Shown here piece after piece: positions 34,961 to 45,058 of a stretch of 64,000 nt of DNA (positions are counted from its first letter, which is position 1; each line of letters opens with the position of its first letter). The position numbers and the translations under genes are program-made. The notes below the pieces were generated by a model that worked only from the letters and a program-made list of their open reading frames with translations, was not told the origin of the DNA and made no database searches. Origin of the DNA: Agriotes lineatus (taxonomy: Eukaryota; Arthropoda; Insecta; Coleoptera; Elateridae); the NCBI GenBank assembly GCA_940337035.1, contig OW679197.1, positions 37,702,466 through 37,766,465 on the forward strand. Direction: 5' to 3'.

Positions 34961-35949
34961 TTGAATCAACTGCTAGGGAAATGAAATGAAACTCTGTTTA
35001 ACGGACTGAGTCTATAAAGTGTCGGAAACTCGATTTTTGTCTTTGTACGGTTTAGGCCTTTAATCCATTCGTGGCCAAATGTTAAACATACATTTTTGTA
35101 TTTCCTGCAAAGTTTTATAGTTTCAAATAGGATCGTGTCATTTGTTTTGTAATTCTTTACTTACCAGTTCACAGCTACTAGAAAAGTTTCAGACTTAGCT
35201 AAATTTAGATGTTTCGTAAAACAATTTTAGGAACGTTTCAATTTAGAAAATGATTATTATGACTTTGATGGCCTATATCCATTTTTTCCTCTGTCGCCAG
35301 AATGTTGTATGTTGCCAATTTCTATTAAATTCTAGGAAATCCAGTCCGTAATATATTCTTCATAATCAGAATTATTTTCATATCTGTTTGATAAGAAGGA
35401 GCTATATTTGCCAATACCATTTATTATACTTAATCCAAACGCGATAGTTTGCAATAACTATTGATATGATCATAAAATGACAAAGCAATTTAATAACTAC
35501 ATAATAATAAAGCAGCTTAAAAATAATATACCTAAAAGGATATGGGTTGTGATAATTTTGTTATCATTGGGATTTCTGTTTCCTACAACGGTATTTGCAG
35601 TTCATTTGTAAATAGTACAGTTATGATTGCAATTTTAATACCAATGAGTGAAGATTTATCTGAAAAACGTAATTATTATTATAAAATGTAACACAAAAGT
35701 TTAATTAAAAGGGGTGATGTCGTCATGTAGTTGGATACATAAACAATAGAAAACTGTTAACCTAAAATTATGATTAATAACAACTAGAAAAGCCATAACG
35801 ATTAAGAATAGGAATCTGTATTATCGATTGTTTGATCATCAATGGTTTTGGCGGGCATTTTAAAATAAACAGAACAAATGGGGTGTAAAAATTGACAAGC
35901 ACAAGTTAAAACTGACTTTAACGGTCAATTTTAATTAATAATATACTGG
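34961..35949. other. unassigned AT-rich DNA
   Basis: No gene or repeat border recognised. The 5' half of the copia element found at 40-42 kb is not here. Confidence 0.5.
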
Positions 35950-36061
35950 TACGTTTATTTGAACACCTCTCGTTCAGTGCGGACGTGTGAACGGAGTTCT
36001 CGATTAAAATTTCAATTATTTTGCACCAGTTAGGTTGTTTGAATTGCGATTTTAACTCATT

Positions 36062-37012
36062 ATGCAGTGCGGCATATGCCACCGGAATCTACCGCAAGAT
36101 TCTGATTATGTGATGTGTAGAGGATGTAATAATGGTTTTCATTACTTATGTGCGAATATACGTGAGGCAGTTTATGGAAAGTTAAGCTCCGAGGCCAAAT
36201 CTTCCTGGCGCTGTGCATCTTGCAAAGATAAGAATGCTGCAACTGCAGATAACCAGTCAAGTGACCCAAAATCTTTGAACCCTGAAATTATGGAAGCAAT
36301 AACATTAGCGGTTAAATTAGTTGTTAGGGAAGAAAACAAATTACTGTCCGCAAAAATTGATGGCTTCCAAAATTCGCTTGATTTTTATTCTAACCAACTC
36401 GAGGACTTGAAAAAGTTAATTATGGAAAAGGATAAACAAATGGATACGTGTCTTGAACGAATAGACTACCTCAATGCTGAAAATGTCGAACTTAAAAAAG
36501 AAAACACCAACATGAAGCAACGAATCGACCACTTGGAGCAATATTCCCGGTTGAACAGTGTGGAAATCCAGGGTATTCCAGAAACAAATGATGAAAATGT
36601 CTTAGCCACAGTGAGCCGTGTTGCTCGTGCTGTTAACTTTTGTCTGGACAAAAACCTGATCGACGCCTGTCACCGGCTTGGACCAGATGTACGTCGTCCT
36701 GACGAACCTCGAGGTATTATCCTGAAATTCACAAGTAGGTTAAGCAAAGAAGAGTTTCTGAAATGCAAACGTGTTAAGCGAAACCTTACCACCAAAGATA
36801 TAGATCCTGCTACCGTGCTACCCAAGCCTATCTATATTAATGAATCCTTGTCACCTTTCAACCGAAAACTATTTGCGGAATGTCGTGTTTACAAGAAAGC
36901 GCATAATGTTAAATTCCTCTGGATTAGAAATGGAAAGATTATGATTCGGAAAGAAGATCGCAGTCGTGTATTCGTAATAAAATCAGTTGCCGACCTCAAC
37001 GATGTCCACTGA
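36062..37012 (+). CDS. LINE ORF1 protein with PHD-type zinc finger and coiled coil
   Basis: 316 residues from the ATG at 36062. Residues 3-54 form a C4HC3 PHD-type zinc finger: C3, C6, C19, C22, H27, C30, C51, C54 are all present with regular spacing. About 70-160 is charged and predicted coiled coil (KLIMEKDKQMDTCLERID). After it comes LEQYSRLNSVEIQGIPET and a basic C-terminal domain (CHRLGPDVRRP; KCKRVKRNL), the usual ORF1 RNA-binding part of CR1/Jockey-type elements. It acts as the RNP chaperone for LINE RNA. The last 11 bases overlap the ORF2 start, implying termination-reinitiation or shunting for ORF2 translation. The frame is intact. Confidence 0.9.
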   Translation: MQCGICHRNLPQDSDYVMCRGCNNGFHYLCANIREAVYGKLSSEAKSSWRCASCKDKNAATADNQSSDPKSLNPEIMEAITLAVKLVVREENKLLSAKIDGFQNSLDFYSNQLEDLKKLIMEKDKQMDTCLERIDYLNAENVELKKENTNMKQRIDHLEQYSRLNSVEIQGIPETNDENVLATVSRVARAVNFCLDKNLIDACHRLGPDVRRPDEPRGIILKFTSRLSKEEFLKCKRVKRNLTTKDIDPATVLPKPIYINESLSPFNRKLFAECRVYKKAHNVKFLWIRNGKIMIRKEDRSRVFVIKSVADLNDVH

Positions 37013-39830
37013 TGCAAAGACCCATCATTTAAAAATTGTTTACCAAAATGTTCGAGGATTGGTGACTAAATGTAATACTTTTAAACTAAATTTAATTGCG
37101 ACTCTTTCAGAATACGACGTAGTCGTATTGACAGAAACTTGGCTCTACCCCTCTATATTTGATAACGAATTATTCACAAATGAATTTCTAGTTTTTCGTA
37201 GAGACCGTAAACTCAATTCCGGCAAATCTAGGGGTGGTGGAGTCCTGGTTGCTGTAAAATCTAAATTTAAATGCTTAAGGTTGAGTAATTATGAGACCGA
37301 AAATGAAGATATTTGGGTTAAGATATACATGGAGGAGGTTTTATTTTATATATGTTGTGTTTATTTTCCTCCTGACGCCTGCGATGTCAAATATGAGTTA
37401 TTTTACGAAACATTCGATTCCAATTTTTTAAATGGAGAAAAAAATGTATATGTTTTTGGAGATTTCAATTTATTTAGTATTAGTCATAAGCTGCTGGGAA
37501 TGCATGAGCAATTCATGGACTTGCATGGTTTGGGTCAATATAATAATATTTTGAATGCTAATAACCGACTACTTGATCTTGTTCTAGCACAACACCAGGT
37601 TGTAGTAGATCGTCATTATTCTCCGCTGGTTCCTGAGGATGTGCATCACCCCTGTTTAATGGCTAATATTGAATATGTACGAGTTGGCAAGCTGAATCCT
37701 TTTAATGTAGGTATTGGACAATACAATTTTAAACGAGCGAACTTTCTGGATCTTTATTATGAATTGCGTAATGTCCAATGGAATCTAGAGAGTGCTGATG
37801 ATGTTGAACAAGCCACTGAAGCATTCTACAGCCAGTTTTATGCTATTTTGGACAGGTGCGTACCGAAAACTACTTTTAAAAAATCTATCTATCCTACATG
37901 GTTTACTACCAGTATAATAAAAAGCATAAAAAAGAAAGAAAGGTGTAGAAAATCGCTAAAGAAACGAGAGAATGTTTATTTACGTCAAACTTTCAATTAT
38001 TTAAGAGCCAAAATTAAACTTGAAATAAGAACTGCTTATCGAACTTACGTATTAAATGTAGAAGATAATATTAATAGCGATTCTAAAGCATTTTGGTCAT
38101 TTTTAAAATCAATAAAACAAAATACCGGTGTGGAGAACCATATGGTTTATAAAAATAACACTCTAACTACGAATGAGGAAATTGTGAATGCGTTCTCCCA
38201 ACATTTTAAATCGGTATTCCTTCCGAATCCATCAAGCTATAATGTTTCGTTCTCGCACGCACTGCCTTTAATACATCACGATTGTTTCAATATGTCAAGT
38301 ATAACTATTAAAGATGTTGAAGATGGATTTAAGGCCTTAGCTCCAAAGCGTTCGGTGGGACCGGATGGAATACCCGCCTATGTGTATAAAGCATGCTCAG
38401 AATTCTTCATAAAACCATTTCATCTCATATTTAATTTAATTTTGAAAACTAATCATGTTCCACAGAGCTGGAAAGTCACTAAAGTTTGTCCAGTTTTCAA
38501 GAATGGCAATAAAAATGACTGTGCTAACTACAGGCCTATAGCTCTGCTTTCAGTCCCATGTAAAATCTTTGAGAGTGTGATCTACAAGTACCTCTTGTCT
38601 TATATAAAAAGTTATGTTTCTCCTTACCAGCATGGGTTTGTTCCTGGTCGATCCACAGTCACAAACCTTTTATCCTTTACACAAACTGCTAGCGGATCAA
38701 TGTATAGTGGTGGGCAGTTGGACGTCATATATACTGACTTTTCTAAAGCATTCGACAGAGTTCACCACGATACATTATTAAAAAAACTTCATTCGTATTC
38801 TATTTCTGACAAATTTTTAAAATTAATGGTATCTTATCTCTCGAATCGAAAGCAATATGTTGTCTATAATGGCAGTACATCAAATAACTATAATGCGACA
38901 TCAGGAGTACCTCAAGGGTCGAATCTAGGGCCTCTTCTTTTCCTTATATTAATTAATGATTTACCGGACTGTGTAAAGTACTCTGAGTGCCAAGTTTTTG
39001 CAGACGACTTCAAAATTTACAAAGTAATTTCTTCATTTCATGACTTTTCAAAATTGCAGGAAGACCTGAATCGTGTTGTGGATTGGTCGGAAAGGAATCA
39101 CTTAAACCTCAATATTGCAAAGTGTAGTTGTATTTCATACTCTCGAAGCCCAACACCGTTGCTTTATAATTATAATGTCAAAGGTAGCAACCTGACAAGG
39201 AATGATAGTATTAAAGATTTGGGAGTAGTCTTCGATAACAAGTTGACATTTAATCAGCACGTTCACAATTCCATTAAAAAAGCTTATCAGACTCTAGGTT
39301 TCATTTTGCGCAATGCTGCAAATTTTCGTCGTATATCGTCTTTTATTTGGTTATACACTTCTTATGTTCGACCCATTTTAGAATACGGCGCAATTATATG
39401 GTCTCCGTGCTACGAAGTTCATAAGAACGAAATTGAAAAAGTGCAAAAGAAATTTCTAAGATTCATATATTATAAAAAACACGGAATTTTTCCTCTTGCG
39501 AGATCTTATGCATCTATGCTTCAAGAATTTAATTTTTGCAGTTTAGAAAAAAGGAGAGATCTTGCCTCTGCTCTGTTTACGTATAATGTTATCAACAGCA
39601 GGGTTGATGCATCCCAGATACTTCAGTGCCTGATGCTAGCAGTTCCCTGCTACAATTATAGACATAGATCTACCTTCCACATACCTATTTGTCGCACAAA
39701 TTATGCATTCAATTCACCCCTCCATAGAATTTCAAGAATTGCAAATCACTGCCACAATTCGGATATATTTCATGATAATATAAAAGTTTTTAAAACACAA
39801 GCCACGCAAGTCCTGAATCGTGACGTGTAA
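37002..39830 (+). CDS. LINE ORF2: APE endonuclease plus reverse transcriptase
   Basis: 942 residues from the ATG at 37002, which overlaps the end of ORF1 (TGA 37010-37012). The N-terminal APE-type endonuclease shows YQNVRGL, TETWL, GGGVLVAV and GDFNL, ending with an EDVHHP box where S-D-H is usual. The RT shows PVFKNGNKNDCANYRPIALL, TDFSKAFDRVHH, GVPQGSNLGPLLF and the catalytic FADD at residues 666-669, then IKDLGVVFDNKLTFNQHV. No RNase H domain. A C-terminal Cys/His-containing tail follows (CNYRHRSTFHIPIC). All catalytic motifs are present and the frame is open, so the enzyme may be active. It nicks the target and primes reverse transcription there. Confidence 0.93.
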   Translation: MSTDAKTHHLKIVYQNVRGLVTKCNTFKLNLIATLSEYDVVVLTETWLYPSIFDNELFTNEFLVFRRDRKLNSGKSRGGGVLVAVKSKFKCLRLSNYETENEDIWVKIYMEEVLFYICCVYFPPDACDVKYELFYETFDSNFLNGEKNVYVFGDFNLFSISHKLLGMHEQFMDLHGLGQYNNILNANNRLLDLVLAQHQVVVDRHYSPLVPEDVHHPCLMANIEYVRVGKLNPFNVGIGQYNFKRANFLDLYYELRNVQWNLESADDVEQATEAFYSQFYAILDRCVPKTTFKKSIYPTWFTTSIIKSIKKKERCRKSLKKRENVYLRQTFNYLRAKIKLEIRTAYRTYVLNVEDNINSDSKAFWSFLKSIKQNTGVENHMVYKNNTLTTNEEIVNAFSQHFKSVFLPNPSSYNVSFSHALPLIHHDCFNMSSITIKDVEDGFKALAPKRSVGPDGIPAYVYKACSEFFIKPFHLIFNLILKTNHVPQSWKVTKVCPVFKNGNKNDCANYRPIALLSVPCKIFESVIYKYLLSYIKSYVSPYQHGFVPGRSTVTNLLSFTQTASGSMYSGGQLDVIYTDFSKAFDRVHHDTLLKKLHSYSISDKFLKLMVSYLSNRKQYVVYNGSTSNNYNATSGVPQGSNLGPLLFLILINDLPDCVKYSECQVFADDFKIYKVISSFHDFSKLQEDLNRVVDWSERNHLNLNIAKCSCISYSRSPTPLLYNYNVKGSNLTRNDSIKDLGVVFDNKLTFNQHVHNSIKKAYQTLGFILRNAANFRRISSFIWLYTSYVRPILEYGAIIWSPCYEVHKNEIEKVQKKFLRFIYYKKHGIFPLARSYASMLQEFNFCSLEKRRDLASALFTYNVINSRVDASQILQCLMLAVPCYNYRHRSTFHIPICRTNYAFNSPLHRISRIANHCHNSDIFHDNIKVFKTQATQVLNRDV

Positions 39831-40087
39831 TACCTAAGCGATTAATTGTTTTTCTTTTTCATTTTTTAATTTCTTGTACAATTTGTTAAATGTGTATTCG
39901 TTTATATTTGCGCAATTTACTATGTATATTCTGTTATTTATGTTATGCTGCTTCTACTAAGAGCAGCTAAATTGTTATAATTACAATTATCTTTAGTTTC
40001 ATTATGTATTGTATTGTAACTGTGTTCACCGTCTTAAATTGTAAATTGTATTTTCAACCCGTTATTGGGCCTGGCCTGTCGGTTGAA

Positions 40088-40120
<33 letters not shown>

Positions 40121-40140
40121 ATATCACTTACCAAGCAATT

Positions 40141-41700
40141 ATGGACACTAAAATGGAAAACGAACCAGAAACAGTTGCAGAGGCACTCTCCGGAAATTAC
40201 AAGGAATTATGGAAAGCAGCCATGGAAGAGGAAATTAGTGCTTTAGAAGAGAATGGAGCCTGGATATTGGTGGATAGACCTGAAAGCAAGACAATCGTAA
40301 AAAACAAATGGGTTTTTAAAATCAAGAAAGGAGCTGATGGAACTACAAGTAGATATAAGGCTAGACTGGTTGCTAAAGGATTCACACAGCAACCGGGAAT
40401 AGATTACGAAGAAACTTTTTCCCCAGTAGTGAGGCACTCCACAATTAGGCTGTTACTGGCGTTAGCTGCGGAATTGGATCTGGACATAGAACATCTAGAC
40501 GTGACAACAGCGTTTTTGAACGGTGAGCTAGAAGAGGAAGTTTACATGGAACAACCAGAAGGCCTAGTGGGTGAGAAGCAATTAAATAAAGTATGTCTCT
40601 TGAAAAAGGCATTGTATGGTCTCAAGCAGGCTTCCAGGTCCTGGAACAAGAAACTTCACACAGTGCTTAGTGAAATAGGTTACAAAAGATGTGAAAATGA
40701 ACCTTGTGTTTATATAAAAAATAATAATAATGTTGTGTTTATTGCAGTATATGTTGACGATCTCTTGATATTTTCAAACGATAAACATGAAAGTGATAGC
40801 CTTAAGAAAGAACTCATGACTAGATTTAAGTGTAGAGAATTAGGGGAAGCTAAATATTGCCTAGGAATGGAAATCAATAGGGACAAGGAAAAAGGAGAGA
40901 TTTATATCAATCAAAAGTTGTATCTTAATGATGTACTAGTTAAGTTTGGTATGGTCGACTGCAAACCGGTTGGTACACCAATAGATGTAAGCCATAAACT
41001 AATTAAATCTGATTGCAATGGTGATCAGTCTGACTTGCCATATCAAAATCTAGTTGGATCGCTCATGTACTTAGCTGTTTGCAGTAGACCGGATATAATT
41101 CATGCCACTAGTGTACTTAGTCAATTTAATTCTTGTTATACCAAGGAACATTGGCAGGCGGCAAAAAGGGTACTTAGATACCTGAAAGGAACAGTGAACC
41201 AGAGTTTAGTATTCAGAAAAACTGGAGATCACGTTCAAGGGTATGTAGATGCTGATTGGGCGAACTGTGAATTGGATCGAAAATCATATACTGGCTACGT
41301 ATTCAAGCTCGCTGGAGCTGCAATAAGCTGGGAGTCCAAGAAGCAGCGAACAGTTGCTGTGTCAAGCACAGAAGCTGAATACATGGGGCTAACAGAAGCT
41401 GCCAAGGAAGCCATGTATATCAGAAGGTTGCTACAAGAGCTACTACATAGAACATCAACGATTCCCTTGTACAACGATAATCAAGGTGCGCAAAAATTAG
41501 CACACAATCCTGTGTTTCACAAAAGAACGAAACACATCGACATTAAACATCATTTTATTAGAGAAGCAGTTGATAGCAAACAAATAAAACTTATGTATTT
41601 GTCAACTGATAAAATGGTAGCTGACATAATGACGAAAGGTCTCGGTGGCATGAAACATAAACTTTGTTTGAGTTTGTTAGGTTTAGAATCGAAGGATTAA
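40141..41700 (+). CDS. copia polyprotein C-terminal part: RT and RNase H, partial but open
   Basis: 519 residues from a Met at 40141 that is internal to the original polyprotein; the open frame extends back to about 40120. The RT shows ENGAWILVDRP, KNKWVFKIK, RYKARLVAKGFTQQPGIDYE, TFSPV, the catalytic YVDD at residues 204-207, and YCLGMEI. RNase H shows DADWANCELDRKSYTGYVF, SSTEAEY, and the C-terminal HKRTKHIDIKHHFIRE. No stop or frameshift. The intact frame suggests a young insertion, but the fragment cannot replicate alone because it lacks Gag, protease, integrase and a 5' LTR promoter. Confidence 0.92.
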   Translation: MDTKMENEPETVAEALSGNYKELWKAAMEEEISALEENGAWILVDRPESKTIVKNKWVFKIKKGADGTTSRYKARLVAKGFTQQPGIDYEETFSPVVRHSTIRLLLALAAELDLDIEHLDVTTAFLNGELEEEVYMEQPEGLVGEKQLNKVCLLKKALYGLKQASRSWNKKLHTVLSEIGYKRCENEPCVYIKNNNNVVFIAVYVDDLLIFSNDKHESDSLKKELMTRFKCRELGEAKYCLGMEINRDKEKGEIYINQKLYLNDVLVKFGMVDCKPVGTPIDVSHKLIKSDCNGDQSDLPYQNLVGSLMYLAVCSRPDIIHATSVLSQFNSCYTKEHWQAAKRVLRYLKGTVNQSLVFRKTGDHVQGYVDADWANCELDRKSYTGYVFKLAGAAISWESKKQRTVAVSSTEAEYMGLTEAAKEAMYIRRLLQELLHRTSTIPLYNDNQGAQKLAHNPVFHKRTKHIDIKHHFIREAVDSKQIKLMYLSTDKMVADIMTKGLGGMKHKLCLSLLGLESKD

Positions 41701-41707
41701 GGGAGAG

Positions 41708-41951
41708 TGTTGTCATGTTAATTTCTATTTGTTCTACCATAATCCTCCGATATCTGCTGCCACCTAGCGTGTGCAGTTGTAATGTTGTCAACAGCTGTTA
41801 GTATATAAGTTTATAGGTAGGTCAAGACCGGCGCTGAAAGCGGTCGCTGGCGTGCACAAGTGTGTAGTCATGATAATGTAATAAAGACCAATTAAAACTG
41901 TGCTCCATTATTTAATTGCTAATATGGAAATACACCTTCTACCAGACAACA
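41708..41951 (+). repeat. copia 3' LTR
   Basis: A 244-bp LTR begins TGTTGTC and ends GACAACA, perfect 7-bp inverted termini. A purine-rich tract AAGGGAGAG precedes it. A TATA box (TATATAA, 41812-41818) and polyadenylation signal AATAAA (41880-41885) are in the expected order. The following ATTAA may be the 5-bp target duplication, but the left flank is lost. Confidence 0.88.
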
Positions 41952-42139
41952 ATTAATAATGTGAGTACTAATATAAGAAATCAAATAAGGGCAACAAAGA
42001 TCCAACATCAGTATGCCAATATCATCGAATTCAACTGCTTTAGATTTTAATGCCTTTAACCTTTCAGCTACAACTAACTCGGATACAGATGTGAAACTAA
42101 ATTTTGTATTAATATTTAGATGTAGATTATCATAAATAG

Positions 42140-43861
42140 TACAGTAAAACTAGGGTTTAACCCAAACATAAAAAAAAAAGTTCTACCTAACGTCAAACTG
42201 TTTAGTACTCTCTTCTTAGTAAGTGGTAAAAAGTTGCACGACCTTGCGCGTTGGGTTTAGGTGGGAGTGGGGTGGAAAGGTGGTAAAATGGTAAGTTTCA
42301 ACAGTTTTTCGCAAATATCTCGTTAACTATGAGGTTTAGCGCAAACTTTATTTTATATAAAATTAATTTACATTTAATTTACAATAAAAATGGTTTTATG
42401 CATTTTTCCGCTCCAGTAAAGGATTACGGAGATACGGAGGGGGCAAAAATGTAACTTTTTCTTGTTTAGCCAAAAAAAGCATGAACCCCTATGAACTCGT
42501 AATATTCGCCCCAAGTGTATTATATAAAGGGTTCAGGGAAGTGGGGAGGCCAAATGGTTGTGGTGAAGAACCCAGCACAAAAGACGAACAACATTTTCGC
42601 AGATCATCCACTACTACACATATTGAAGTCAAAGTGGAAGTTGCAATTAATGTCTTAATCTTGGACAAGCAGAATTTCTAACTAATAGTTAGAACAAGAT
42701 GCAACTGATTGCTATCATCACGGTACACTTACAGCAAGCTGGCTTCAAAGTGATTCAGGCTGAAGGTGATGCTGACACCAAGATGGTTTTTACTGCAATT
42801 GACGAATCAAAAACGGAAAAAGAGGCTGTCGTGATTGGCAATGACACCGATTTATTGGTCTTGTTGGTTGTTTATGCTCCAGCCAACAAACAGTTAAAGA
42901 TGACTATACCGAAGAAAGGTAAACGAGAAAAAAAAAATTTACTGCATTGGAAACATTCGGCGTGGTATCGGGGAAAATGTATCTATAAATTGAAGAATGA
43001 GCACATCCTTCATTTCCCCGATACCACGCCGAATGTCTCCAATGCAGTAAATTTTTTCTTCTTGGTTATCTTTCTTCGGTACAGCCAGCTTCAACTGTTG
43101 GTTGGCTGGAGCATAAACAACCAACAAGACCAATAAATCGGTGTAATTGCCAATCACGACAGCCTCTTTTTCCGTTTTTGATTCGTCAGTTGCAGTAAAA
43201 ACGATCTTGGTGTCAGCATCACCTTCAGCCTGAATCACTTTGTAGCCAGCTTGCTGTAACTGTACCGTGATGAGAGCAATCAGTTGCATCCTGTTCTTAC
43301 TATTAGTTAGAAATTCTGCTTGTCCAAGAGTGACATTAATTGCATCTTCCACTTTTACTTCAACATGTGTAGTAATGGATGATCTGCTCAAATGTTGTTC
43401 GTCTTTTGTGCTGGGTTCTTCACCACAACCATCTGGCCTCCCCACTTCCTTGAACCCTTTATATAATACACTTGGAGCGAATATTACGAGTTCATAGGCA
43501 TTCATCCTTTTTTTGGCCAAACAGAAAAAGTTACATTTTTACCTCCTCCTTATCTCCGCAATCCTTGACTGGAGCGCAAAAATCCGTAAGACCATTTTTA
43601 TTGTAAATTAAATGTAGATAAATTTTGTATAAAATAAAGTTTGCGGTAAACCTCATGGTTAACGAGATATTTGCGAAAAACTGTTGAAACTTACCATTTT
43701 ACCACCTTTCCACCCCCCCCCCTCCCGCCTAAACCCGACGCGCAAAGTCGTGCAACTTTTTACCACTTAGTAAGAGGAGAGTACTGAACAGTTTGCAGCA
43801 GGGTAGAACTTTTCTTTTTGGGTGTTTGGGTTTTGACAATTGTTTAGCTATTTTTACTGTA
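42140..43861. mobile_element. 1.72-kb near-perfect hairpin element carrying inverted gene fragments
   Basis: The left arm (42140 to about 42985) and right arm (about 43005 to 43861) are inverted copies, about 90% identical by eye, separated by only a few dozen bases. Examples: TTTCAACAGTTTTTCGCAAA, GAACCCAGCACAAAAGACGA and CATTCGGCGTGGTATCGGGG each occur inverted in the other arm. Ends are TACAGTAAAA..TTTTACTGTA, so TA flanks a CAGTAAAA terminus. Each arm holds the same partial coding sequence. The element sits inside LINE B, whose frame continues on both sides. It may be a foldback or a DNA transposon that captured or derives from an element gene. Confidence 0.88.
42940..43520 (-). pseudogene. 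nuclease-like (PIN/FEN-type) gene fragment in the right arm of the hairpin
   Basis: A 193-codon minus-strand ORF whose N-terminal 170 residues have a mirrored partner on the plus strand (42481-43136, broken by stops). It contains STKDEQHLSRSS, IQAEGDADTKIVFTATDE and GNYTDLLVLLVVYAP. The E-G-D-A-D-T and (D)-T-D-L-L-V-L-L motifs resemble acidic active-site motifs of XPG/FEN-type PIN nucleases and occur in a family of uncharacterised insect proteins often linked to mobile DNA. Here D is replaced by Y in G-N-Y-T-D; the other arm keeps D. The last residues are read through the hairpin centre and are artefactual. The function is not known. Confidence 0.5.
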
Positions 43862-45058
43862 CTAAAAGCTTAGATACTTGGTGACTAGGATCAACAATAC
43901 TGCATAGAATCTTCAAAAAATTTATTGATGCTGTCAACATCACTTAAGTGGGGGAAATTGTAGTTTTTTACCTTTAGTGTAAATTTCACATATTTTAAGG
44001 TTATGCCAAAAAGAACTCGCTTCTCTTGCTTTATAGAAACTGTGACCAGATTGCGCAGCGTTTTGTAGTAATTCCAATGTTCTGGCTTGGATTTTTTGAA
44101 GCCGGTGAAAGAGCGATCTTGCAATTTCATCATCAACTTTGTATTATCAGTAAACCACGGAGGTGTGCGTTTACGAAATGTGCGAGTTTTAGATGGAGCA
44201 GAAATATTGAAGATACTATGAATATTTTGATTAAGGTAATGAAGCTTATCATTGATGTCAGGTATGGTAAAAATTCTTAGCCACTGAACCAACCTTACAC
44301 ATTGTTGTAAGCCTTCACTATCTATATTGTAAAAATCTCTAAAAGTGTAGCTGGCAGGCTCAGTTTTTGGGATGTTGACTGAGAATGTACAATGGATAAG
44401 CTCATGGTCACTGTAAGTATGTAAATTTTTTGTGCCCGAGTTAACTATTATATTTGCGTTAGTTACAAGAATGTGATCAATTAGTGATGTCGTTTTTTCA
44501 GTAATTTTAGAGGGCATTTTAATAATCTGACTAAGCCAAACGCATCTAACATAGATCGATACTGCTTTGTTTCCACAGAATCAAATTTTAATAGGTCAAT
44601 ATTAACATCACCTACACAAACAATGTAATCGTAAATAGGCAATATATGGCAAAAAGTCTCAAATCCACCGATGAAATTCTTATAGTTAGCTCTGTGTGGT
44701 AGATAAATTACACCAAATGCAGGTTTTTGTTTACTTAATAAAATTTGTACCCAGTACTGCTCGTACGTGGGATCATCTGATACTGCAATAGGTTGAAAAT
44801 TGAGATTTGATTTTACGTAAATCGCAACACCGCCTCCGCGATATGGACGATCTTTACCCAACAGAATATATTCCTCAATATTCTGTTGCGTAAAGATCGT
44901 CCATGGATACCATATCATTAGTAATAATAGACGTTAACCATGTTTCTGTTACTGCAACAATTAGATAATTATTATCAATAACATGCCTTCTGCCTTCTAA
45001 GTTTATGAAAAATATTTGAAAGTGATTGTGCGTTTATATGTGCAACAGTTAGGTGATT

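Larger units (their letters stand above)
35950..40119 (+). mobile_element. near-complete CR1-like non-LTR retrotransposon
   Basis: A 5' UTR of about 100 bp, ORF1, an overlapping ORF2, a 250-bp 3' UTR and a terminal (AATA)n tail (about 40086-40119) make a structurally complete LINE. The exact 5' end and target duplication could not be fixed; a start near CGTTCAGTGCGG (about 35971) is possible. Both ORFs are open, so this copy may be recent. The PHD-type ORF1, APE endonuclease and RT without RNase H fit the CR1/Jockey group. It abuts a copia fragment on its 3' side. Confidence 0.88.
40120..41951 (+). mobile_element. Ty1/copia retrotransposon, 3' half only
   Basis: The fragment contains the RT/RNase H part of copia pol plus a complete 3' LTR. 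Gag, protease, integrase and the 5' LTR are missing. It starts directly after the (AATA)n tail of the CR1-like LINE, in the same orientation and inside the reading frame (YITYQAIMDTK). The 5' half is not found elsewhere in the window. Right of the LTR lies the minus-strand LINE into which copia inserted. Confidence 0.88.
41952..45058 (-). pseudogene. older non-LTR retrotransposon (LINE B), split by a hairpin and cut by copia
   Basis: The minus strand from about 45058 reads MNHLTVAHINAQSL and TETWL, then open pieces with YRGGGVAIYVKSNL and VCVGDVNIDLL (44481-44918), and LIDHILVTNANIIV..YSDHELIHC (43891-44517): the APE endonuclease with its S-D-H end, then the linker. A 1.72-kb hairpin (42140-43861) interrupts it. 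Beyond it the frame resumes with VSELVVAERLKALKSKAVEF, DDIGILMLDLCCPYLISY and THIIN, the beginning of the RT. It stops at the copia LTR border (41951). Several stops and frameshifts show it is dead. It is the oldest layer of this nest. Confidence 0.85.
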
